Assembly: GCA_022749755.1 (NCBI GenBank)
Contig: CM040441.1
Location: 7,734,890-7,798,889, forward strand
Reading direction: 5' to 3'
From: Azadirachta indica
Lineage: Eukaryota > Streptophyta > Magnoliopsida > Sapindales > Meliaceae
Length of the DNA: 64,000 nt
Part shown: positions 32,791 to 44,374 of the stretch, one piece after another
Layout: each line of letters opens with the position of its first letter
Numbering within the stretch: the first letter of the stretch is position 1
Notes under the pieces: generated by a model
What the model was told of the DNA's origin: nothing
The model's input: the letters and a program-made list of their open reading frames with translations, nothing else
Database searches by the model: none
Translations under genes and position numbers: made by a program

Positions 32791-34285
32791 GGAGAATGCG
32801 ATGGTGTAATAAAATTTTTTTAGTGTAATAAATTAGTTTAAAATAATTTAATTATAATATAAGTTGAAAAAATTGTCTTTTTTATTTCGAATGAATTTAA
32901 AAAATTTTGTTTCAAATGGACGCACCAACTAATTTTATTGTTTAAATTTTTAAATTTTTATTAAGTAAATATAAATTTTACCAAGTTTCTATTATAAAAT
33001 TATATCTCCACTAAAAATTAACAATCAAATAATTAAAATGAAAACTCACCTCTAAAATTTTCAATGAACAATAAGTTTATGTATAAATAATAAACAAAAA
33101 CATAATATAATTAATATATAATAAAATATGAAATTTTAGAAATTAAATTAATAAAATTGCACACAATAATGTACGATCCTTTTAATGTTATATTAAAAAT
33201 TCCATCTTTTATTCTACATAGAGGTGTGAAAAAGAATAGTCCGATATAAATATGACATGAATTTGATACTAATAGTTTATCTAAATTCATCCTAAATTTT
33301 TAAATAATTCAACAAATAAATACATGATCATGTACAAAAGTATAGATAATTAATTAATATTTTTAAAATAATTTTAAGACATAAAGTGTTGTTTAGTTAT
33401 AATTAAGTAATCTTAAAGAATATTTTTATAGTTATAATGAATAATTTTTTTTAAAAAAAATCAACATAACACAAATAACAGTTAAATTAATAGGTTATTT
33501 TCGGTTATTATTTTACATTTATTGACATATATTATATATAAATTGGTTTTTGTGAAAGTCGTTACTTCATCCCATCTTAATGATAATTTGTTGTTAAATC
33601 CAACAGAAGTAGGGGTAAAACAGGTATTGCATATATTTTATTTATTTTTCTTTAAAAAATTATTATTAGTCTTACTTATCGCGCTAAGATGGCCTTGGCC
33701 GTGCACAAGGCAGCACCAAGGCTACCTTGGTCGCAATGTAATTTACAAGCCAGCATTCGTTGTCGCCACCATATTGCCTTTGTCGCCACCAACTCGTGGA
33801 TTTAGGGATTTATGTTTAATTAAGTAGGGGTAAAAGAGTTATTTTTTATGAACTTATTAGATTTAACAATAATTTATAATTAAGTGGAGGTGGAATGATG
33901 TCTTTCACAATAGTAAGTCTATATTTAATATATGTCCATAAATGTAGGGGCATGGCCAAAAATAACCCCACATTAATTAATGAATTTATTGCAACTCTCA
34001 TTAAATTAACTAAAATTTATAGTATCTTTTGATATACACCGCAAACCTCAAGTAAAAAAAAAATATTTAACAAAATATTTAAATTTAATAATTTACGAAT
34101 AATGTAAAAAATTATTAAAATTAAGGGCATGATATATACACTGATATATACATCCCTAAGGAAAATAATAGCATTGTATTTGTCATATCTATTATCTACA
34201 AAAGAAGTAAGGACTTTACAACAATAGTGTTTGACCATGAATTCCCTAATCCAGCTATCTCCAAAGAGTAATAAATCACATAATA
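32791..34285. other. AT-rich spacer including a dispersed repeat
   Basis: 33075-33530 is an AT-rich repeat that occurs again at 63545-63960. 33640-33800 is less AT-rich (GCGCTAAGATGGCCTTGG and a TCGCCACCA pair) but contains no supported gene. The 101-codon open frame at 33522-33827 is unconvincing. Confidence 0.45.
33075..33530. repeat. Dispersed AT-rich repeat, copy 1
   Basis: It aligns with 63545-63960 over about 450 bases (shared blocks: AACAAAAACATAATATA, TTTGATACTAATAGTTTATC, CATAACACAAATAACAGTT). No terminal repeats are obvious; it is possibly a decayed MITE. Confidence 0.65.
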
Positions 34286-34449
34286 TCATCTAACCAACTA
34301 AGTACAGAGAAATTACACACCAAGATCAATTTAAAAGGCCATATTAGAATCGTATAACACTTGGATATAAAAAGACAAACAAAGATCATATGCAAACTCT
34401 CTCTCAGAACAGTTATCAGCCGGAGCTCAATGGAATCGGCCAAGCATTT

Positions 34450-34745
34450 TCACTTCTCCTCGAGCTCCTTCAACAGCATAACTGCAAGTACCTTCTGCTT
34501 CATAATCCCATGATCCTCGGCAAGCTTCTCAACTGTATAAACCTTGGGATTCGTCCTGTGCAAGCGATATCTTTGCCTTTGCAGAGTTCTTAAGATAAGA
34601 TTAGAAGACACTTTAGCAGCAGGCTCTTGTACTTGCTTCAGAACATAACATCTTATACGCATCCAATTGCCCCCTTCATCAAAAAAGCCCTACTCTTACA
34701 GTTCCACACCTGCAGTTCCTTTACCAAATCTTTAAATTCTAGCAT
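34450..34745 (-). pseudogene. Broken gene fragment, possibly of a mitochondrial-regulator-like protein, copy 2
   Basis: Sister of 27700-27995, inside a duplicated segment of about 480 bases (27536-28030 and 34270-34785). The two frames are again split at a run of six T (near 34688). Most codon differences between copies are single substitutions (VYTVEKLAEDHGI here). Both copies share the lesion, so it predates the duplication. Confidence 0.55.
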
Positions 34746-34785
34746 GTTAGACACAACAGAAGATTGATAAATGCATCCCTATCAC

Positions 34786-37244
34786 TACAACTAGGCCTAT
34801 GTCCCACAGTCTGTTCTATCAAAATGGTTTTTTGTCAATCTGGTTGATCACTATTAACTCTTATCCAAAACCAGATCATTTGGAACGAATTCATCCCCCA
34901 CCCATAGCACTTTCCCACTCAGAGCTGCATTCATTTCCACCACCACATGATTTCATGCATAAAGAAACAAAATAACTAACAATTTTTCGAATGTTAATTT
35001 CCATATTAATTTACGTAATTAAAAGTTCTACCAATAAAGCATCAAAATAGTACATTTGGGAAAGAAGATTTCTATTACTAAGGTTGTAATTATCATAATG
35101 TAATTAAATTTTTGTTACATGTCACAAGTTATTCATTAAAAATTTTAAGCTGTATGCGGTAAGAGCTCGAAAATTTAGCAAAAAAAATTGAAAAATACAT
35201 TAAAAAGTAAGTATTTTGTTCTAATAGTACCCATGTAATATTGGATTTTACTCGCTATATATCGTTGTGTTTCTGTAATATTTTAAAAGTAGAGCAGTTA
35301 AATTATTTCATAAAGACTCAATTTTATTAGATAAATAATATATATTATTCACCCTATTGCCACCTAATGGATATCCTAATAGACAATGCGAACATTCAAT
35401 AGGTAGTTTTGGTCTTTTTCAAACTATAAAATATATTCTAATAGACAATGGGATGAATATTGATACTTGATACCCCAAATGGCAAACCATATACAAGTCC
35501 AGGGTTTTATAATTAATACCAATTTCAAATTAACAAAAAACCAAAATGTTAATTTTTTGTTCCAAAAATTCATAAATTAAAATTTAATCAAGAATAAAAT
35601 ATTACTTTTTTTAATTATTACAAATATTTTATTTTACATAAATACAATTTTAGTCATATTACCTAAAATGTCCTCAAAAAGTAATAGAATCTAAAGAATA
35701 CATGTGACTTCAAGGGGTGATGGAGTACTTATTAAAGTTTAGGAAGATGATGATGATGGTTATTAAACCTAAAAAAAATAGGCGTATCGAAAATTGTTAC
35801 TATAAAAAAAATTTTAATTTTTTGTTCTAAAAATTTATTATCAATTTTTTATAAAATTATGCATTAATATGAAAAGAAATAAAAAATATTGAACAACTAT
35901 ATTTATAATAAAAAATATTTTAAAAAGTAAATAAAGCTAAAATTGGAGCTATGAATTTATAACAAAATTTACAATAAGCATATAAAATTTGTGAATACCT
36001 GTATTACTTAGTACAGTTTTAATATGATTACTATCACATAGTGCTCTTGTACTATGCATTCATTATGGAGGCAGGGACCAAACATGTTGTTATCTGTATT
36101 GGGCTTGCATGTTCAGCCGTTTATGAGCCCATTTATAAGAGAGAGAGGCCCATGATATCATCTTTTATCAAAAAATTTAATTTTAAGAAATAACTTCATT
36201 TCATGCTTTTGTTGAAAAATTTAATTAAGAAAAAAACTTTCATTTTATAGACTTAAGGTATGTTTATTTTTTATATAAAATATAAATTGATTTGAAATAT
36301 GAATAATTTGAATATAATAGAATATATTTTTTTATTTATCTCACGTGAACATAAATATTTAGAAATTAGTATTTTTACTTTAATTGATAATAGTTTAAGA
36401 AGTGTAGAATTTTTAGGTACGTACCTTTGGGAAGGCTTATGCTTTAAATGGAATAACTAATTAAAAAAGAAGATTAAAGGACATGGAGAATGCTATTTTA
36501 AGGTTTTCTAAACCATGTTTTCATGCATACCAAAGCTAGCTTAAAATTTTATTTTTTTATTTTATTAATTTATTAATTAAATATTAATTATATAATCATA
36601 AGAAATTAAAATTTTTCTAATTTATTATTATTAATAATTTTTAATACATATTAACATTATATTCCAATTTTTGTTTATTGTTATTAACAAAGTTGTTACA
36701 TATTATTTTAATAATTAATAATATATTTGATTATGTTAATTATAAATAAATATGTAATTATTGTTATGTTAATTACTAAAAGTTAGAAAATTATTATTGA
36801 CATATTATTATAAATAAATATATTAACATGAGGAAAAGAACACAAGAAAAGTAGTCTATGAAGACAAAACATGGAAAAAAAAAAAATGAAGGTAGCGGAT
36901 GAGGATAAGATTATCCAAAAAATGAATATTGAGCTAGTTTAATAAAAAATATTTTTGAGATAAATATTTAGGTCAATGGAGTTTCAAATAGGGCTATTAT
37001 AAAAAATTTCCCTTCAAAATTATTTCATTAAATATTTGAGTGGATTTTTAAAATTGCAAAATTAATTTTCATGTAAGGGAACAAAACTAGTATTAAGGCA
37101 CTTTACCTTTGACTCGAAAGGAAGATTACAGAGAATCTTTCTTTACGAAAGTTTCACCTTTTTTATTGTCTTTCACTCTGGAAAGTTGAATTTACACGTG
37201 GAAGAAAATTAATCCTAACAGATTTTTCCTTCGTCTTTATGCGT
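34786..37244. other. Left part of block B, duplicated from 23.6-25.8 kb and 16 kb
   Basis: 35080-36541 aligns with parts of 23585-25830, that is, the 3' flank of a minus-strand hAT-derived gene, ending exactly where that gene's last codons would start (CCAAAGCTAGCTTA). The gene is missing; after 36541 the sequence switches to the homologue of 15980-16950. No gene is present. Confidence 0.55.
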
Positions 37245-37259
37245 AGCCTAATCGGTTCC
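37245..37259 (+). promoter_or_regulatory. Conserved 15-base promoter block of unit 5
   Basis: AGCCTAATCGGTTCC, identical to units 2, 3 and 4. The TATA position (near 37333) reads TATCAAT and is degenerate. A leader donor GTAAGT at 37387 and a TTTCTAG acceptor near 37469 outline a 5'-UTR intron. Confidence 0.5.
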
Positions 37260-37496
37260 TAATCCGTATTGCATAACAATAAAATTAAACTTAAAAGCTT
37301 CAACATGAAATCATGCACAGGAATCCGTCACTGTATCAATTGAAGGAAGCAGCTGATCCTTGTCAATTTGTTCTGCAAGCAGACAGGTAAGTACTTTAAT
37401 TCAAGATATTGCAGCTCGTCAATGGAAGAAATTTATATATCCTGCTAAAAGTTCATCTGGGTTTTCTAGGCTGCAAATATCGTTATAAATTTTGTG

Positions 37497-39581
37497 ATGT
37501 CTTCGATGGATGCAAACTTTCCACCGGAAAATGATGATCAACTCCAAACAAAAACGCATGCTTCTTCCGATGGGCAGCAGCTGGAACCTCTGGTTTGTAA
37601 CTATTTTCTTTTTCTTTTTTTAATAATTTTATGTAGGTTTTTTTCAAATTTATAAGAATTTTCTCGTCAACTTGTATATGTGGGGAGTTAACTCTTGAGC
37701 TGTTCTCGTATACTTCCTTTACTTGTTATTAATGTACCACTTCAAGAGCTTATCTTAGAGTTTTCATAAAATACACCCCCTGTTTCTGTTTACTTGTTTG
37801 TATGTTGACAGGAAACTGCTCCAACTGGAGAACAAAATGCTTGTCTTGAACCTACTCTGAATCACGACAGTGAGGATGTAAACCCGAATGTGGGGAATTC
37901 ATTCAAAACTAAAAGAAGAAGGTCGAGATCAAAGTTCTGGAAGGAGTTCATTAAATATCAAGGAGAAGGGGGGAAAGTTTGGGCTGTGTGTATACATTGT
38001 AAGAACAGGTTTAATGTTTCAAGTAAGAGCGGAACCACGCACCTCAATAACCATTTAGGAAGGTGTCGAAACAAAAGAAATGAAGATGGACGTGGAGAAA
38101 CGCTGGGTGATGAAAGAGGTAATTCAACACATTCTGCTGTTCTCAAAAGGGAAATTTACAATTAATCAAGAACTGAAACATTTGGATCCAATACGGTCAA
38201 TTATTCAGGATGGATTTTCCAAACTAAATTATATAAAGTCTGGCATAATCCATGTTTATGAAGAAGAGAAGAAAAAGCTCTGCGGATATTTGAGTAAACT
38301 CTCTTGTCGTTTTAATGTAGCAATCAGGTGGGTTGAAGAATGTTTTATTATGGAAATCCACTATATTGATGATAACTGGGAACTGAAGCAAAAGACCATT
38401 AGTTTCACCCAACAATATATGGTGATTTCCAGGATGCTTTTAGAGATTCTCTTTGAGATTGGAAAATTGACAAGAATATATGCTTTGTCGTTACAAATGC
38501 AGATAAGGAGGAAGGAAGTTAACGAACAGATAAGCAGCTGGATTACTAAAGAGGGTGCACTTCCTTTGGGCAGACAGTTGTTGTCTACTGGTTGTTTGGC
38601 ATGTTTTCTTAAATCTCACAGTTGGACCACTAAACAAGACCGGGCAGCCAGTAAGATTGAGAAGTGTCTTGAATATGTTCGCGAGAGTTTGTCAAACAAA
38701 CAAAACTTTCAGATTGCAATAGATAATGCTATGTTCAGAGGAAAGAAGTGACTTCTCGATTTATTCCCAGGTTGTGCTTTGGCTTGGAAGAGCTTGAGAT
38801 TGCAATAGGGTATAAAGAAGCATTTTGTGAACTAGAGAAAATGGATTGTGATTTCAAGTCAATAAATTTATCAGGGGAGGAATGGTGTAAGGCGGCTGCT
38901 ATGTATGAGTTTCTGAAAGTGTTAAATGATGCTGCTTGTAGCTTGTCCGAGACCAAATATGCCACTACAAATGTGTTTTTCCCAAAGTTTTGTGAATTAC
39001 ATATGGAACTGATTCAATGGGAAAGAAGTGGCAATTACCATGTTCGCAAAATAGCATCTTCTGCAAAAGAGAGGTTTTTTGAGAAGTACTGGTGCAACTC
39101 AAAGTTGGTTTTAGCCATTGCAGTAGTTCTTGATCCGCAATTTAAAATGGATATTACAGAGCGTTGGTACAAAGAAATTTATGGGACTTTAGTTGATGCA
39201 TAACTTGAGGAAATTGTTGATGGTCTTACCAATGTTTACAACCGGTATGCAAACAGGCACAGCAAGATGGTAGATGAAACGGGGAGGCCGTGCAAATCAT
39301 CAGCAAATTCTGAACATTTGGTCTACTTGAAAGAGCCTAAAATCCCTTCAATTGAAGACTTTGACATTTTAGGTTGGTGGCGGTTAAACGGTCCAACTTA
39401 TCCAATACTATCAAGGATGGCTCGTGATTTCTTAGCTATACCGATTTCTCGTACTGCATTTGAAGATTCTCCCTTGCCTAATGAAATGGACAATGTCATA
39501 TACTGTTTTGGCATAGATGTTGATATCAAGCAGGCTTTGATATGTACAAAAAGCTGGTTGGAAACCCCGGAGAATAATTAA
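37497..39581 (+). pseudogene. hAT-derived BED-type gene, unit 5 (broken)
   Basis: Exon 1 is 37497-37592 (32 codons) and exon 2 starts at 37812. The BED finger is complete except that the usual SKVW reads SKFW. Lesions compared with unit 4: one extra base near 38147 (CTCAAAAGGG); a lost T near 38405 compensated by four extra bases near 38512; a lost A near 38745 (AAGAAGTGA); a TAA at 39201-39203 replacing a CAT codon. The C-terminal part is open from 39267 to the TAA at 39579-39581, with the dimerisation motif IEDFDILGWW. Confidence 0.9.
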
Positions 39582-39989
39582 GTCTATTTACGGGGTTTAA
39601 TTTCTCTTTTTAATCTATTTTCAATTAATTTTAATATTTTTGTATTAACACTGCAATTTACTCTAATCTTTTTTTCCTTCTTGCTTGATAATATTCATGT
39701 CCTCAAGTCCCTCACTGCCCAAAACATTTATCCGATGAGAGTTTTTCTTTGATTCGGAAAAATAAAAACAAACTATTTGTGTAAAACAGTTAATCGAGCA
39801 AATATTTTTAATTAGGGACTCAGATGATGTAAATGGAGAAATTACGGCCCAATGGAAAAACGAGGCCATACCAATCAAGAAACATTGGGCCGTAGACAGT
39901 CACAGAAACCACAGGGGGGCTGCTTTGCTTTAAATAGTCCAGGCTCGGTTGAGGTTTAGGCTTTTAGCATTGCCATGGTCCTGTGGAGA
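39582..39989. other. 3' flank of unit 5
   Basis: Aligns with 19310-19690, including the GGGCC-containing palindrome-like pair around GCCCAATG ... CATTGGGCC (39846-39886). No gene is seen. Confidence 0.5.
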
Positions 39990-40338
39990 TGGATTATCCA
40001 AGGGGAGGCCTTCACGGGATGATCTTGTTGCTTTGCATAAGTCAGAACTCGATTGCTGTTTAGAAGAGGCTAAGTTTCCTTCTGTTCAAGAATTTGACAT
40101 ACTGTTATGGGGGCATGCAAACACTACAAATTATCCGACACTTGCAAAGATGGCTCTCGAGTTCTTAGCCATCCCTATTTCTCCTTGTACTACTACTTCA
40201 AATCTTTCCTCGGTGTATGGAACGGGAATCAATTCCTCGGGGACTGAAATTGAAAAGCTTATTAACAGAGTTAAGTGTGGTAAATTAGAATTTGATAACC
40301 TTTTGCAGGCTTTTTTATGCACAAAATATTGGCCGTAA
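39990..40338 (+). pseudogene. hAT C-terminal dimerisation fragment
   Basis: The reading frame ending at the TAA 40336-40338 contains SKGRPSRDDL, SELDCCLEEAKFPS, VQEFDILLWGHAN and KMALEFLAIPIS. These are the hAT dimerisation motifs in the usual order. It differs strongly from units 1-5 (GHANTTN, a longer Ser/Gly-rich tail), so it belongs to another branch. No N-terminal part is present. Block A has unrelated AT-rich sequence at the equivalent place (19700-20440). Confidence 0.75.
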
Positions 40339-42002
40339 AGCCTTAACCTTCTCTTTTTTTCCTTGCATATTAGGTAATTATTAATAGTTTTTAAGGTTTC
40401 AAAAAACTTATTAAGAATTGATTTTACAACCAGTCTGTGTTTATTTTCTTGTCCTTTTTTCAGTAAACAATATAACTTTTGTTATGCATATAAATGATTT
40501 GTAGAACTTGTGGCACAATGTTTAGTAACCAATAAAGTATACCAAAGTATTGCTGAGGCAATCATGGATCGAGCTCTCTTTACTGGGGTGCAAAGAGGTG
40601 AAATGCCCCTTGCTAGGGGTTAAGGGACAACATTTCCACCCGTTTTTGGCATTGTATATGTGTATATTGTATGAATTTGTAATTTTTATATGCGTAAGCC
40701 GAAGTTTAGCCCAAACCAGACCAAAGTCCAAAGAATATATTTAGACGTTTAGGACAAACTTGTAATTGTTGATTTTTTTTTTTCATCTCAACGAAATTTG
40801 ACTGCTCGCTCTTCCATGGTTTTTGCTCTGAAAATTTCAGTTTTTTACATAAATCTTGTGTTATTTGTGATTGTTTTATCTCACATTTGTTTTGGTTACT
40901 TGAATTTCATAACATCATTTGTATTAAAGCCTTAATAAATAATTTGTGACCAGATTTTTTATATATAACATAATGTGTTGCAGTTGATGCTAATTCAGAG
41001 CATGACTTTGCTTCTGCTCTCCAAGTTTCTGGCTTGCCTCGATAAATAATTTATGATAAGATGATATTGTTTTACATATAACACTGTGCGTTGTTTTATA
41101 TATAGCATAGGTAAAATAGGTTATGATTTATGATTTCAATAAATTTATCCATATAATATTAGGCTTAATTTGGGATTGTTGTTTCTTTTATAGTATAAAA
41201 GTTAAATTATTAGGATTGTTGTTTCTTTATTTTAAGATGTTGAAAAATGACAGGATTGGACCTACCAATTATAAAAGTACAAAGAAAATTCTCTATGCGG
41301 TCGAAAACAGTTTCGGATATCCCAAAATCCTACTACTGTTTCCTACTTTAACGGTAGAAAAAAGATTTTGTATAAGAATATGTAATTAACATCAAAAGGC
41401 TATCATATTTATTTCGCATGCCTAATTGAAACTTGGGCTCGGTGATGCCTTAATTTCAGAGGCAGTATTATTTTATATTTGTATTGCTGTGCCCCATTTG
41501 CTTCAGCCCATTAAGTTCGGCAATTCTAATTGGATTATTTCTCAGCCAATCTCATAGCTCGGATCATTTCACGTCATCTATTTCTTTGAACGCGAGAGTT
41601 ACATCAATCACAGGAACCACCAAACTTTTGCCAATTAAAAAGTTTTTATTTTTTAAATTTTTCAGTCGGATACCCGCTAAACTTATGTTGCTATATATGA
41701 TTCTTAGTTAAAGCAGAGCAAACAATAGCAAATATGATATGGCATACAAATCAAATTCAGGATTCCAATATGCCGATGAATTTTGTGTCTAAATTTTATT
41801 TAAATCGAAACCAAAAATTCTCATTTATTTCGTTCCAAAAGAACAACGAGTACAAACAACAGCAGGGGAAGGAAGAGGGTATGTATACCTCATTGCAGAG
41901 TACAGAAAAATGAACAATGATGAGCAAATTAATAACTACATAAGAAAATAAACCAAAAGCATATAATTACGTGGGAAAAACCATTTTCAGTTTGAGAACT
42001 GC
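40339..42002. other. Spacer homologous to 20445-21736
   Basis: No gene is supported. It includes a TTTCGGATATCC motif near 41307 preceded by GGACCTACC near 41259, and a TCGGATAC half site near 41666. 40520-40740 is not shared with block A and holds no gene. Confidence 0.5.
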
Positions 42003-42273
42003 TTAGACTTCATTGCAGATGACAACGATGCACGAGCAGACAGCATAGAGAGTCCAGGCAGCACATTTGAGCTTCAGTCGCAGTGGGATTGTAATGGCGA
42101 GGATGAATGAAGTAGCAGCAAGAAGGATTGCAACTTTCTCCAACACCTGGGATATTAATGCAAACTTCTCCCCAACAAATTTTGCAACAAATAGGGAAAG
42201 AAAGATCAGTAATATAACAAAAGAGAGCAAATAGAAGGAAACAGAGAGGTGAGATTTGGTTTGTGCAAACCAA
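42003..42273 (-). pseudogene. Four-helix membrane protein gene, 5'-truncated copy
   Basis: It matches residues about 84-165 of the intact protein, including LLSFVILLIFLSLFVA, EKVAILLAATSFILAITIP and CAAWTLYAVC, with 75 codons open from an internal Met. Homology stops abruptly at 42273 (GGTTTGTGCAAAC), removing the N-terminus, first helix and promoter. Confidence 0.8.
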
Positions 42274-42560
42274 TTTATTTGAACATATCAATTTTTTTCT
42301 TTTTCGTATGAAGCCTAAAATAGGCCAAACTTACTAATCAAAAATCAAGAGTAACAAGAGAGAACAACTAAGGGGGACATAGTTAACCCAACCTTTTGAG
42401 AATAAGCATAGAACAACTAGCAGAAAGACTAAAAAAATTAAGAAAAACAGTAACAAGGGAATCCATTAGCATCCTTAGCAAGAAGACGGCCGATTCCGAA
42501 AGGGTAGGAAGGCCACCAGTGGCGGGTATCCTACTGCAAACTCAAATTTGCAAGAGTATC
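42274..42560. other. Unidentified insert between two truncated genes
   Basis: This sequence separates the truncated four-helix gene from the scrambled hAT-derived gene. On the - strand it contains a GC-richer stretch (GGAATCGGCCGTCTTC region near 42488) resembling the 3' end of a retroelement, but no domain can be named. Confidence 0.35.
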
Positions 42561-43383
42561 ATGCAAAGGTAAAATCATCAAAGCTTTTCTTAAAGTATTC
42601 ATCAGCATCACTGCCATAAATTTCCTTACACCAAAGTTACAGAATATCCTTTTTAAACCGTGGGTCGAGAACCACAACAATCACTAGAACCAACTTAGAT
42701 CTTCCCCAATATTTAGTCAAATATATCTCTTTGATCAAAGCAAATTGTTCTCTCACAGCTGATGTCATTTTGCCAAGACTATAATTTTCACTTCTTTTCC
42801 CCTTGGAGCAGTTTCGTGTTAGTATGTTTGCTCCCAGACCAGCTGCAAACAAGGTCGTGTAACTCTTTGAAATTCTTGTATGTCCAAGTTGCCTCATCCC
42901 ATTTCTCTGTTAAATTTATTGACTTAAAATCAAGATCTACCTTCTCTAATTCACAAAATGCTTCTTTAAAATCAACTGCAATCTCAAGCTCTTTGAAGCC
43001 ATCAGTCCCCGAGGGAACACCTTGCGCAGCCACTTTCATATTATTTATTTTATTAATTACATCAATTTATATTTTTGTCAATCAATAAAATTATATCACG
43101 TCAATTCGAGAAGCTTTTCCTTCTCTTGATAAGTGTGGACTCTGTCAAGTTTTATAAGATTTGGTTTGGAAAATCCATACTTAATAATTGCTCGTATTGG
43201 ATCCAATTGATTCAGTTCTTGATTCATCATAAATTTTTCTTTGAGAAGTAGAGTATAATTTGTTGAATTACCTCTTTCATCAGCCAGTGTTTCTCCACCC
43301 CCACCTCCATCTTCACTTTTGCTGTTTTTGTATCTTTTCAAATGATTATTAAGTTGCGTGTTCCATTCTTGAATAATTTCCAA
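42560..43383 (-). pseudogene. hAT-derived BED-type gene, scrambled and internally deleted
   Basis: Three - strand pieces are recognisable. 43383-43096 covers the end of the BED finger (QLNNHLKRYKNSK, the final Cys replaced by Tyr) to HTYQEKEKLLELT. 43039-42788 runs from KVAAQGVPSGTDGFKELE through SWSGSKH. 42897-42560 includes LDPRFKKDIL, followed by an in-frame stop and KEIYGSDADEY. About 450 bases are missing between the first two pieces, frames change, and no dimerisation region remains. It is closest to the 57638-59569 gene. Confidence 0.8.
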
Positions 43384-44096
43384 TTAATTAGACTGAAGGA
43401 CCTTGTAAATAATTTCAACAGATTTTGGAAATAACTAAGGAAAGAGTTACATTAAAAGTAGTCTAATTTTAAGAATTTTTTTTTTTACTTAAAAGGATAT
43501 AAACATAAAATTATTATAATAGTTCCAATCTAATTAATACCTTCAACCTAAATAAGAGTATACTTAAAAAATTTAAATAAATATATACATACATAAAATA
43601 TAAATAATCTATATAAATAACTCGGTACAATATATGTATAACACTGATCTTAACCAGGAACATGGACATGTAAAATTTATATTCGTACAAAGAACTCTTA
43701 TCTCTTTTATTGATCTTTGTAATTTCATCTCATCTCTTTCCTTAAGCACGAGAATTGCATCACCCAGAGGACCCACGAAACTTTTCCCAATTAAAAAATT
43801 CAAAAGGGATAATAATAATCATAGACTCGGATACCCGCTAGAGTTCAGCTTTGGCTTTTTACTTTTTAAATTTTTTAGTCGGATATTCGCTAAACTTATG
43901 TTGCTAAATATGATTCTTAGTTAAAACAGAGCAAACAATAGCAAATATTATATGGCATACAAATCAAATTCTGGGTTCCAATATACCGATGAATTTTGTG
44001 TCTAAATTTAGTTTAAATCGAAACTAAATGTTCTCATTTATTTCGTTCCAAAAGAACAAGGAGTACAAATAACAGCAGGAGAAGGAAGAGGATATA
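43384..44096. other. Spacer, with orphan flank of a four-helix gene copy
   Basis: 43384-43630 is AT-rich. 43634-44095 aligns with 21235-21618 and 41540-41872, the 3' flank of the four-helix gene copies. The gene itself is missing; the copia LTR begins where it should continue. Confidence 0.6.
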
Positions 44097-44374
44097 GAAG
44101 TCAAGATTCAGTGTGTTTGGAAGAAAAGAAAATTGGAGAGAAAATATGAGAAACAAACTGAGGAGAGAATTCTTTTTTTTTTTTGTGTGTAAAATAGTAA
44201 AACTTCCAGTACTTATACAAGACCTGAATCTTTCTCAAAGATTCTAGAGTATGATGGAAGATTAAAAAAAATATCTAACAGAATTAGTTACTTATTTTTT
44301 AACTAATTCAGCTGAGTTGGATTCCAGCTCATTCATCTAGTCCAATTCAGCAATCTTATGTATCCTATCATCCC
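44097..44374 (-). repeat. Probable copia 3' LTR
   Basis: It begins TGATAGGATACATAAG just after a polypurine tract and extends about 275 bases to the junction with four-helix flank sequence. The other end is not certain (44097 or about 44122, where TG appears on the + strand). No second LTR is seen. Confidence 0.55.

Noticed and set aside
33522..33827. 101-codon open frame with a GC-richer middle
   Set aside because: It begins in AT-rich repeat sequence, has no recognisable motif and ends in unconserved sequence.
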